From Prinia subflava (Eukaryota > Chordata > Aves > Passeriformes > Cisticolidae): a stretch of 64,000 bases of DNA. Below, piece by piece: positions 1 to 11,800 of the stretch. The position numbers and the translations under genes are program-made. The notes below the pieces were generated by a model. That model saw only the letters and a list, made by a program, of their open reading frames with translations. It made no database searches and had not been told where the DNA came from. Within the stretch, counting starts at the first letter, position 1; each line of letters starts with the position of its first letter. The stretch is from positions 98,913,239 through 98,977,238 of the forward strand of contig NC_086248.1 of NCBI RefSeq assembly GCF_021018805.1. Direction: 5' to 3'.

Positions 1-2680
1 ACTCCCTCAAAAAAGCCTTTGATCCTCTAAATCACCTTTGATTACCAGATAATCTTATCACCTCTAGTTTCCAGGGGACAAGGCTTAATCCTGATTAGAG
101 TAGTTTTGCAATAGCCTGATCAAACAACATTATAAATCATGAGGCATCTAAGGACACATTTTGAGGTTTTGTTGGGGTTTGTTTTTCTTTTTTTTTTTTT
201 TTTGTAAAAGAAAAAGATGCCACCATGGAGAGTCCTGTTCTCCCTGAAGAAGGGGTTTTTTTTTTCTGATTTATGCAGTTTGAGGGTATCTATTATAATT
301 TCAGTGAATAGTTTAGACAGATTCTTGTTAATAAAAACACAAGTTACTCACAGTCAATTAATCCTAAGCTTTTACAGCGTTCACTGAAATACCGTCTCAA
401 AAATTACTAGATCTTCCTTACCTACCTAACACATCATCATGGTTAATATGCAACTTTTAATTTAATAATAAACTTCTAATGTAGTTTTAGGTTCATTTGA
501 CATGTTTTCATCTACAACTTTAGTACAGAGTAAGATCTGCTAAAAAAATAAAAAAAGACATTTGTATCATAATTTGTTAGGAATAGTTTCAGTTTTTCCT
601 ATAGTTTTCATCAAGGTGGTGTCTGGGAACTTTACCTCACACAGCATTTTTACTCCTCCTGCCCACCTTCATGATGGGGGAATGGAGCTTCACTTTCTCC
701 AGGGTTACTCTCTGGATCCTGAGCTCCGGAGTTTTAGTCCCGTGCCTTAACCACAAGCATCTTTCACTAAGTACAGTGCCATTTTGCAGAATATACACAA
801 GGAAACCTTAATTTTTATGTTTAAAGTAGGGGTTTGAATATAGAGAAGCAACTCGCAGTGAACAGATAATTTGGATGGTCAGGGGTTTATGAGCTTAAAG
901 AGGCCAAGCAGCCATACCCATACAGACATCAACCAATCCACTGTGTGATCACACAGGCAGATGCACCATCCCCTGACAAGCTGGAAAACCAGCAGGGAGA
1001 TACTGCAAAGCTGCAAAGCTGCAAAGCAGTGTAAACTCTGCAAGTTAGTCCTCCCCCTCCTTAGAAGTGCAGTTCTCTCCCTTCTGGGTAAGAATACAAA
1101 TGTTTTTTTGCATACATTTTGGGTTGGTTTGTTCTGCTGGCAGTAACCCCCCCAAGAACAGAAGCAAATCAGAAACATGACAGCAGGAAACTGGCACTTT
1201 GCATGCCTAAATGCAGCTTTGCAGAGGAAAACAGAGCAGAGTGGAGGAACATCTCCTCAGCTACTACAATCAGTTCATCTCCTCATGCTGAAACTTCCCA
1301 GCACCCCGAGGGGAATAAGAGAAAGATTTCTTTATATCCTTCAAGCAGAAGATTCTGCTACAGCAGCACATGGGGCAACACTTCAGCAGTCAAGCTGGAA
1401 ACCTCCTCCCACATGTGCTCTCTGGACATGGAGTCAGCCAAAGCATCTTTGTCCAAGACCAGGCTCCCCCTTGAAGATGTGTGCATGAGCTGGCATCCTA
1501 GCACTTCATCCCTCCCGGCTCTGACTGAGACTGTGGTCATCAGGAGGCTCCTTGCAAACACAGTCCCACCCAAAGACTGTAGCTGCTGCAGGATTCTGAT
1601 GCTGCCCAAAGGATGCTGCAGCAAACTGCTCATTGTACGCAAGACACAGCTTCTGGGGGAGTGATCTGCAAATTTGTAACGTGAACTCATGATTACCTGT
1701 AGTTAAGAGATTCTCTTTAGTCCAGTAATGTACACGACTCTTGCAAAAAAAATGTGTTTACCTTCATTTTGTATTGCAAGCATGAAATTTAGATTAACTG
1801 TAGTATGGAGGAAATGATAGTTTGTCTCACCGCTGTTTTTTAAAAAAATAATTTTTTATCAGGTTTTTTGGTCAACAGTTAAATTTTTCACAAATACAAC
1901 ATTTCTGGAATACAGCTGTTTTATAAGACCAGGCTTAATTTTAACATTTATTTTTTACAGATGTAAATAAATCAGAGGTTTTACATACAAGGTATGCATT
2001 TGATCTCCCATATTCTGTATGCAACCAGTTTCAATCTTACCGAATGTTATACTGTTGATGCATTCCTTAGTGCACTAACTAGTGCCCTGAACTATAAAAA
2101 GTCCATTTGCTTCCCCTTCCCCGATCTCAGCACAAGCTTGTCTTGTGTTTTGCTGGTACATCGATTAACTCAGATTGCATTTCCATTCAGTAAATATGTC
2201 TTTTTTTAGGCTACAAGATCCAACCTGGGCACTGACAGACCAGAGCACAGGTCAGCTGTGTTTCCACCCCTCCCCTGCCCTGATTTAAGCCGGAGTTAGC
2301 AGTCTCGTACTCACTTCAGCTGTGTAAAATCACAGATAACTCAGAGGGCAGTGGCTTGGTCCTAAGGGTTAAAATCAGAGTGCCCTGGCTGCAGTGGAGT
2401 CAGATTGCAGAGGGTTTGAGCACGGAGTGAAGCAGGATCAGGTTTCCAGCCAGGGCTTCTTCATAGCTGTGAAAAGAGCAGCCAGCAGCCCTGTGCTGCG
2501 CTTTATCTGCAGACCTTTAAAAAGTTGGCAGCTGCCCATGTTTCCAGTGACACTGCTCAAATCTCAGACCTTGAAGGGGGTTGTCATTTCATTCCCTTGG
2601 CATCTGAAGGTGACTAGAACACTAAGGCACCACACCCACTCCGGTTTCTTTTTTCTGACTTCGAGAACTACCTCAGATAG
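1..2680. other. Intergenic, no gene recognised
   Basis: AT-rich sequence downstream of WDR43 in its direction of transcription. The longest open stretch is 181 codons at 1119-1664 (plus), with an overlapping minus frame. Neither resembles a protein I know, and codon texture is not gene-like. In human the next gene beyond WDR43 is TOGARAM2, but I see no exon I can assign to it. Confidence 0.5.
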
Positions 2681-3051
2681 CCTGGAGGAGATTGAGGGGA
2701 GACCTCATTGCAGTCAACAACTTCCTTATGAGGGGAAGCAGAGGGGCAGACACTGATCTCTTCCGTGTGGTGACCAGTGACAGAACCCAAGGGAAAGGCC
2801 TGAAATTGTGTCAGGGGAGGTTTAGGTTGGGTATTAGGAAAAGGTTTTTCACCCAGAGCGTGGCTGGGCATTGGAACAGGCCTCCCAGGGTAGTAGTCAC
2901 AGCACCAAGCCTAGCAGAGTTCAAGAAATGTTTTGAGAACATGCTCAGGCACATGGTGTGAGTCTTGGGGTGTTCTGTGCAAGACCAGAAGCTGGATTCA
3001 GTGATCCTTGTGAGTCCCTGTCAATTCAGGATATTCTGTGATACTGTGATC
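2681..3051 (+). mobile_element. CR1 LINE 3' fragment
   Basis: This resembles the CR1 3' end: an equivalent of the GGGAGACCTCATTGCAG segment, then GTGACCAGTGACAGAACC, then CACTGGAACAGGCT-type text. It finishes with the diagnostic terminal repeat ATTCTGTGATACTGTGAT at about 3033-3050. It is clearly decayed. Orientation is plus because the tail is at the right end. The 5' limit is approximate. Confidence 0.85.
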
Positions 3052-3248
3052 AGCAACATAGCTGAGAATGCTGAGCTGGTTATCAATAAATTCAGCATAC
3101 TCAGTACTGCCATACCTCTTAACATTCAAGGCATTTCATAACTATTTATGAAGTTTTACCATTAAGAGAAATACTCTCAGAAGATCTCACCTTTGCTGTA
3201 GCGGGTTTGGTTCACCAATTTGAGTTCCCCAGCCAACTCAACAGTTAA

Positions 3249-4828
3249 TGTGGTGGGTTGAACACTGGCCAGGGCACCCACAAGAATTATTTACTCCTTT
3301 TCTGCTGCAAGACAGAATTAGGAGAAGAGCAAGGCAGGCTCAAAACTTTAAAGGGTATAAAGAAAACTTTATTTAAACAGAACAGAAAGAAAATGAAAAA
3401 AAATAAGAATCAGAACAAAACCTTCAGAACACTTCTCCTCCCCCACCCAACTCCTCTTTCCTTTCACACTGACAATGCACAGAGACAAAACCTGGGACTT
3501 AGGTCAGTTTATCAACTCTTTTAGAGTCCTTCATCAGTTCTCTTAGAGAGAGGAGTCTCTTTTGCCCCATCATGGAGAAACATTCCACACAAAACAGTTC
3601 TCTCATGGCCCCAATTCTCACGAGTAGCACCTGTCCGGAAATCTGCATTCATGAAGGCCCTCCTATCTCAAGCAACCTTCTCACAGCTGTGTTTAAGGGC
3701 TATGTCTAACTTATGGGTACTGTTTTAAGAGTGAGCTGTTCAAAAGCAAAGGTTCTCTTCATCTATCTCTGACATCATCTTCACCTCTGGGAACAGAGGT
3801 TTTCTTCCTTCCCTGGGGGCGAAGGGTCTTCATCACTCTCATCTCTCTCTCCCTTTCTGTTCAAGCTTCTCATGAAGTCATAGCTATTACAACATTTACT
3901 TACTTCAGCACAAATGCCTTTGCTCATGTCTGCAATTTGAACACTCCATCTCCCCATACTGTTTCCATTAATTAAAGGGATATTGTAGTGTATCACAGTC
4001 CATTACCATGGTCTTGCAAAAGAATTTCAGCCCAAGGCTAAGGCATCTCCTCATTCTCCTCCCATCTGGGACTTGACTCCTTCTTCACTGACCTTGGTGT
4101 CTTTATGTTGATTTTTGACGCGTCTTCACTCTGTCCTTTTCTTTCACTTGAGAGAGGATGAGTGCTCTTCATCTGTGCAATGAAAGAGTTAACCTCTCAC
4201 CCAGGGCCTGCAGAGGTCATGATGGTTTGTGCTGGGTGGTGGCCCAAGCAGTCACGGTGATGGATTCCGGCCGCCTGGGGCTGTGCCAAGATCTCGAGGC
4301 TTGGCCAGAATGGTGCTGCAGCAGAGGCAGGGCCCAGCCTGGCCCAGAGGGGGAGAACTGTCCCAGGGCAGGATGTTAACAGCCCCCAGGGCAGCATGTT
4401 AACAGCCCCGGGCCCAGCCTGGCTAGGACAGGGCCCCCCTTGGCCTCCCCTCTCCCTGCCTGGCAGACCCTGGGGCCCAGCCCAGCTGGGACAGGGCACG
4501 GGGGGCTCCCTGGGAAAGACCCAGCCCCTCAGCAGGGCCCACCCAACCTGGCCCAGCCACACAGAGGGGCCCAGGTGAACCTGTTCACTGTTCCCAGGCT
4601 GAAAGAAAAAAAGAGCCTTTTCCTTGGCTTGTTCGTCTTAAAATATGAATCTCACAGAGGCATATTCAGCTCTTTAATTGGTTTAACACATAGTCAATAT
4701 TCAAACTGGCCACTGACTGGTTTTGTCAGGCACAGGGGAAAGTGCTAGCAGCTTCCCTTAGAAAAATCATTTCTGTGGGTGGCTTCTTCCCGCCTCCCCA
4801 AATATCAATCAGTGCAAAACCAGCACAT
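3249..4828. mobile_element. Long solo-type LTR (endogenous retrovirus-derived), decayed
   Basis: Begins TGTGGTGGGTTG at 3249, the start I associate with a widespread bird LTR. Further landmarks of that family occur in order: CTTCTTCACTGACCTTGGTG at about 4082, an AAATATG...TCACAGAGGC segment near 4640, and CACAGGGGAAAGTGCTAGCAG near 4730. The right edge near CAAAACCAGCA is approximate, and I could not find matching target-site duplications. No retroviral coding region is recognisable. A GC-rich block with short duplications sits inside. Family name and orientation are from memory and unverified. Confidence 0.6.
4365..4410 (+). repeat. Short tandem duplication (about 20 bp, two copies)
   Basis: CAGGGCAGGATGTTAACAGC is followed at once by a near-identical CAGGGCAGCATGTTAACAGC inside the GC-rich part of the LTR. 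Confidence 0.7.
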
Positions 4829-7800
4829 TTTTGCAATAAGCATATTTCACTGGAAGCAGGGAACTGCAGAACAAGAACTGTCATTTTGAAACCACCTTTA
4901 TTTAAAGGCAATTTAGCTTGAAGCATCCACCAGAGTTCATATTTTCCAGAACAGCCCCCCCGCTTCATCCTATTAGCTTCCTTAATGAAATGTACCCCTT
5001 TCCCAAATCTTTAATTGTAGCTACAAACTCCATTTCAGCCACACACCTTGCTTTGAGGAGCCTGAACACAGCATAGGCTTCAGAGAACCACTGGAGAGGA
5101 CCCAAGCTCCTTCCAAATTACATGTTCCGGCAACCACTACAACTGCCCGTGCTCCTGCAATTCCAGAGGGCACAACATGGGATTTTTTGCATTACAGAAA
5201 TCGCAGTGCAACTCCAGCAAAAGCAGAGTCTACCAGCCTTCACCATCAGCCCCCCCTTTTCAGAAAGTCAGATTCACTAAGGACAGGAACCTTGATCTGA
5301 TGACAGGAATGTCCAACTTGAAGCAGCTGAAATGGTCATCCATTCCTGTACCAGACAGTCTGTGTGAGATCATTCCAATTTGGTTTAGCTCTACACCACC
5401 TTTTTGGGGAGGGTGACAAATGGTCTCACCCAATTGTGACAGGAAGATTTTCAATACTTTTATTGATGTGGACATGAAAAGAGTCCTGGTTCTGCCAGTT
5501 TTCCTGCTAGGAAATAGAGTCTGCACTAAGCTTCTCTCTCCAGTCCCCTCCTCCCAGAGAGCAGGGAACCAACACCCCAAAGGCCACAGATCAGTTTCTA
5601 GGAGATGTGATCTTGGTTTATGCAGAGACAAAAGGGGCAAAGGGCAAGGCTGCACACAAAGTGAGTCTTCCTTATCACCAAGTCCTCTTCCATGCAAGGA
5701 AGGGTGAATACAGTAGCAAGCCGATGTTTCATCGCCCACCCACAACCTGGCTATGAGGCTGTGTGCAATCTCCACAGCTTTTGGGTGCATTTCTCAAATG
5801 TCTACATACTGATGTTGTCAGCAATCAGGGATTCTCTAAGAACTAGTTGTGCATCTAAACCTTTCCTTATTTTCTCCCTTTCCATGTCACTCTCCTCCTC
5901 TCCAACAACACATTTTGCTTCTATTTGTTTCTACTTAACCAAGGTAATTGAGATACTTGTTTTGGGACAGAGAAGCCATTAGCAAAAGTCATTTAGAGGA
6001 TGAACCCAAAAATGTGTGTGTTTTGTTGGGGTTCTTTTTAAAACAAATAAATCACTTCCCATAGCACAGAGGGAGGCCAAAAGCAGAGGCCATAACTCTG
6101 ACACTGCACAGCATTTAACAGACGTAGGTGCACATACCACACAGGCAGCTCTTATTCCCCTATGAAACTTCCAAGAATCAGATGGAGCACTGAAATACTT
6201 AGGAAAAGAGGTAACACTTCTTATCCCAAGTGCTGGTGAGGTATTAAGTCCCTTTGGAAGCAGGAACATAACAAGAGGCAAGAACGTGAGCCACCCCTCC
6301 TTACAAGCACGGTGCATTTAGTACCCATGCGCTTTGGCCATCCTCAAAGGCGAGACACAGGTTGTTCCTGCTGCCCGACAATACAAGGAATTTTGTGGAG
6401 CTGGTCTGGCACCCGCCGGCCAGCTCTGGTATTGCTCCTTACCACAGTCAGTTTATCTACTCCTGTAACTGGGAAGGCCACAGCACGAAACACAGCAAAC
6501 AAAATTCCCAGAGGCCCCACAGTGGTGCCTGGACAGACATTAAACACACATCTATAAATAAGACACAATAATAGCTGGGCAAATAAAACCAAAAGTTGCA
6601 CCTGAGGGTTTCCACCCTATTGATTTCTTGGCTGCTTAACTGCAGAGATTTGCACTGGACTTCTCACCAATTCTCATAAAACCTCCACTGCTACAAATAA
6701 GCAGCTGTTCTGTCCTCCTCATTCTCTTCATTGCTCCCAAACTACCAGGATTAGATTAGAAGGGAGGACCTATCCATTTCCAGCCTCTCTAGACAGAGGA
6801 GGACACACAGTTTAGTCCTCGACTGGCTGAGACCTTGGCTTTGCAGGTGAAGTTTTACGGATAGAAAGTGCACAGCATTGGCAGTTAGCAGCTCTCAGGT
6901 GAGGGCAATTTTTGACCAAGAATCCCAATTGTTTGCAGCTGCCACAGCCACAGTGTCACAGCTCGAGGCCTGAGGACAGGGTGAACTGGCTGTCCTAACC
7001 CCAAAGCAAGAGACAAGAACTCACCCTCTGGCACCAGCTGGCAGTCATCGAAACAGATTCTAAATTCTAAATAGCAAATTCCCAATGCCCCCATTCCCCA
7101 CACTCGAACAGTGCAAACAGGATACTCTGCCTGCTCTCTCACCCCAATCCAGGGCTTCTCCTTCAGCTTCTGGAAGGGTTGGGATGCAGACACAGGATCT
7201 TGCAGGCTCCTTGCATTACTCCACACCTCAAAAGCTCATCAGACCAGCACTCACCCAAAGGGAACACCCCTCCATTCACATCCCTCTTTTGCCTGATCCA
7301 AAACCTGCCTGCACACAGTGACAGCCTTCAAAAGTGACACATCAGTTTAGTCTCGTTTGGTGGCTTCAGTACAGATAATGTACGAGTGTTGGCAGTTATT
7401 TTCACAGCATCTCAGAACTGAAAACAAATAAAACACCAGCTTTATACAATGGCAAGGCTGTGATTTCCTATCAGTTAAAACCTTCTGAAGACTGTGAAAG
7501 CCTCCACCTGCTGCTCTTCTACCTCCAGCTTGCCAAACCCAAGAATGTCTCTCCCAGCTTTGTCCCTGACATAATGCCCTGCACTTCCAGATAGTGCTGC
7601 AACCCCCGTGCAAGCAAAGCTGTGGACAAATGAATGGATACGACTAAAAGGGAGGGAGACAACTATTGAGGCTTTGCAGAACATCATAACCTCTAAGGCT
7701 GCCTTCCTCCTCCACTAGACATCTGCTTTCTACAAGCAGCATTTCATCTTTAACCACCACCTGAAGCTACCTAAGGTCTCTCTCAACAAACACCACAGGA
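4829..7800. other. Intergenic, no gene recognised
   Basis: Mixed-composition sequence between the LTR and the WDR43 3' end. Open frames up to 176 codons (5260-5790, minus) overlap frames on the other strand and show no family motif. No tRNA, repeat tail or promoter-like island is seen. Confidence 0.5.
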
Positions 7801-7809
7801 CAGGTATTT

Positions 7810-8839
7810 GGTAAAAGAGATGTATATTTATTCACTTTACAAAGAGGGTGGTATTTAGTTGCAACAGCTCCATTTATAGACAAATATATTATTGTACATT
7901 ATAGTGGTGAATGGCTCAAACCTTTACATTGTTTTGCTCTTAAAAACATGTTTGCACCACTTCAGCTTCCATTAGCTGAGCAAATAGCTGTCCTTGTTCT
8001 GCCACTGAGAGATTAAAAATCCATAAGAAAGGTATACTCTGTGCTTGTATTCACAAGCATTCACCTTCTCCTTTCCCTGTGTCACTCCCCTCTCCCCACC
8101 CAATTCAACATAGCCTGTCCTCTGGGTTAGCATTAAACTTATATACAGCCTCCATTAAAACAAAATTAGGAGCCAGTGATAGTTCTAATGTCCTTTTAAA
8201 GCACAAGAAAAGTCATTGATTTGTACATATAAAAGTCTTGAGTTCAAATTCGTTAAAAAAAAAAGGAAAAATCCGTTTTTTAGTCAAGTTGGCATTTACA
8301 TACTGCCAAAGTATGGCTAAGCCAATGAAAGGGGGAAAGAAAAGAGTTTCAAGACAGAATTTAAATATTACAAAAATATCTTTTTTTTCTTTTTTCAGTT
8401 TCCTTAAAAAAAAATCAGAAGGATGGCCACTTGCTATTGCTAACTGAAGCACAGAAAGAAGGTATAGACCAGCTGTCTTTGATCCTTGAATATTTTAAAC
8501 AAATTCAATGTAAAGCTGAACCAAGTTTCCCACACAAACAGCAGTGGCAGATTTATTTCACTTGAGATACAAATGCATGTCCACATGACAGGCATAATCT
8601 GACCGGGAGGTGGAGGAAATGTTTCTCTAAGTAAGCACAGGGAAGGAGGGTGAGAGAAGGCTGGCACGGTTAAACATTCTGGATTCAGAAATGCAGTGCC
8701 CCACAGGTGCCTCTGCACACAGGCTGTGCAATGCTCTGCACTCCTGATATGCAAATATGCATCTTTCAGCAACAGGATCCAGAATCAAAGAGCTTGGTGG
8801 CCCACTTGTTCAAACTGCTAAAATTACTCTTTTGTGCTG
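7810..8839 (-). other. WDR43: WDR43 3' UTR
   Basis: This sequence follows the WDR43 stop codon (TAA, 8842-8840) on the minus strand and runs to the first good polyadenylation signal. It is AT-rich and has no long open frame. The 3' end is inferred from the AATAAA at 7832-7827, so the boundary is approximate. Confidence 0.7.
7827..7832 (-). promoter_or_regulatory. Polyadenylation signal AATAAA for WDR43
   Basis: The plus-strand hexamer TTTATT reads AATAAA on the minus strand, about 1 kb after the WDR43 stop. Cleavage would be expected 10-30 nt further, near 7800-7815. Confidence 0.65.
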
Positions 8840-11800
8840 TTATTCTTCTTCACTTTCATTTTCTGGTTCCAAATCAGAATCACCATTGATTTCCTTTTCA
8901 ACAGTCATGTCTTGTTCATCAGATTGCTCCTCTTTATCTTTTTCTTCATCTTCATCCCAGTTTTCCTGGGGGAAAAATAAAACAAATGTTTGAACCTTTG
9001 TCAGTCACACCATTTCTGCTACAAGTAAACGGGAGAAGATCTGCTCTAACCCCACTTACGTCAGAGTCTTTATCTGCAATCATCTCATCATCTGAGCCTT
9101 CCTCCTCCGAGGAGTCTGCAAAGAGAAAACAATCTCTCAGTCTGAGGAACAGGCTTTAAAATGTCAACGTGCAAACAAAGTCCAGTCCCACATGCTGCCA
9201 AGTCTTCAAACTGTGTTACTTCCATGCCAAAATTGATTCTACCTGGAGATGAAGTAACCAACATCACTTAAGACCAGGTCACTTCTGTTAGCAATACACA
9301 GGGTGAAGATGCAGTAGGAAAAAAGCCAAACTGGAAGTATGCACTCACACACATGGATAACATAGCAGTGCCTTCACTGTATCTATCTTAGCACAAAGGC
9401 AGGTAACACTAGAAATTTTAGTTGCCAGGTTAGTTAAAGCAGCACACTGAACTTACAATTCACTGATTTCATTTGTGAAGCAAGGCTGGGAGGAAATTAA
9501 AGGAGATAAAAGGAAAGCAAGGAAGGAGTAACTAACTACAAGATGTCTACCTCATTACCCACTGATTTTCCTGCCATGGGCATCTCACAAACCCCCTCTA
9601 TCTACAGACTGGTAGATAAGCACAGGAGCATGATGAACAGCCATCAATTGTAGGCTGTCATGTGAATTCAGGGGCTGAGCTACACTTAGCATACAACACT
9701 CACCGTCCTCATAGACCAGCTTTGCAGTCTGATTAACCTCGGGTACATCCTGAACTGTTTGTGATGCTGCAACCTGAATGGAATTTGCAGATTAGCCTTA
9801 GATTAAATCACGTATTTCAACCTTAAAAGACAACAATACTCCTAACAATGTACATTAAATCTAAATTAAGGGTAGCACACATTTATTCACTTACAGTGCT
9901 GGTTTAACAGCCAGAAAAGAACAAATGACAAAGTAAAATCAGAGAGGCATCTGCTCCAAAGTGGCCCAGTGCCTCCTATTTATTCCTCTTTAAAACTCTG
10001 TGGGTGAGCAGATACATTTGGCAGGACAAAACAGTCCCAGTGAGCAGGGACTGACAGGACAATCAATTAATGTCCTGCTCTGAGCCTTATCAGAGCGTCC
10101 CTGAACAGCAGCTGCATTAAGGCTCCCAGGACAGATCACAGCACATGCTATCCCAACAGGAAGTGAAGTCTGCAAGCAACACCCCTGCACATCCCATGTT
10201 ATGTAGTTGGAGCTCACCTGGGTGACAAGAATGAAGAGTCTTCCATGCAGACGGGAAAGTTTTTGCAAAGTTTTTACTCTGCTCTCCATCAACTGGTATA
10301 ACATTCCCAGCTGAGGAATAAGGTCTGGCAACTTGGAAGAAGAGACGGATGAAAAAAAAAATTGAAGCTGTTAGCAAACACATCCCAAATGCTTTTCTTT
10401 TTTTAAACTACTTTTGTATGTTTGGAGCAAGCACACTTGATTCCATTATTCTAGACAGAAGGGAGAGCTGAGGGTTCACAGGAACCACCTGCAGCCTGAT
10501 CAATTAACACTTAGCCGTGTTTAGAAGTATCATCTACTTCTAAAGCTCAGCAGTTCCTAGACTCCTTTTCCTTTCCAGTCTCTGCCACATGTGGGGTGAA
10601 GCACTGTTCAGAAAGCTCTGTAAGTGGGAACTGAATATACACCAGTGTCCGAATGCAGCCTCAGCAACACATGCAAGTTCTGCTGCTCAGCAGTCCTATA
10701 ACAAATGGCAGAAATGACTGACACTGCCCAAACATCTTTTTCTTAACCCAGCAAGAGTGCTGTATCCATCACTTGTAAGGCAAGACTGGACTTCAATCCA
10801 GAAGCTGCAGCATTACTTCCTACCCTGCCAAGTTTGGCACACCCTTGCCCTATAAATCTGGCCGTGCCCAAGACAGTCTCAATATGAGCATTACAAGAAC
10901 AAAGAAAACTTAGTTCTGTAAGATCTAGTGAACAGACTGGATTACTCTATGGCAGTAATTTTGTTCCCTCTCACAGGCGTGACATAACTTATGTTGGTTT
11001 GACTTTTGGGTGGCTACAATTACATCAGGAATGACTGAGAAAAACAATATGTCAGCAATGTGCAGTAGGTTCCGCAAAAGTGGTGTAAGCATAGCTCTCT
11101 ATACATTGATTTGGGCACTGCCCTATGCAGAGAGCAGGAGACAGATTCCTGATGAAAGAAAATACATTTATTTAAGCATTTAAATGTAGTTTTACTAAAG
11201 TGCATTGGCATGAATGAAAAATACTTACTGTGGAAAGGTAGGATGCATGTACAGTAAAAACAGACTTCAGCCATCGAACCATTACTGAGGCACTGGAAAA
11301 GAGAAATAAATTACATCCAAGAGATATTGGCTGAGAGACACCTATTTCACATTCTAGATGCTAAGTAGTTCTATATAAAGTGTTCCTCTTTATTAGAGAG
11401 CAAGATAAAGACTCTCTACAGATGGAAATGTGAAGTTTGGCTATCCACATGAGGTATGCAAGTTATTTGCTAGGAAAGGAACAGACATTTCTGTGAGGGA
11501 CTAAACTAGGCAAGCTCAGCAGTCTGTGCTTCTGAAATCTTTTATGGATGGTCTCAATGACCTAAGGATGCTACTTTCTTCTCCACCTACAAGGAGGGAA
11601 TTTATATTTAGAAAAAAATAAACTCAAACCCATGCCAGCCTAACCCCTACAACTCAGCACAGCCCATTTCAGCAAAGCTGTCCTTACAGCAACATAGTAA
11701 GATGGGGGGGGGGGAAGCTGGTTCTGTTATTAAACACCACATTAAGAGATGTCTAAATACATTTGATAATTAAACAAGCTCTACACCTGAGAGTTATTTA

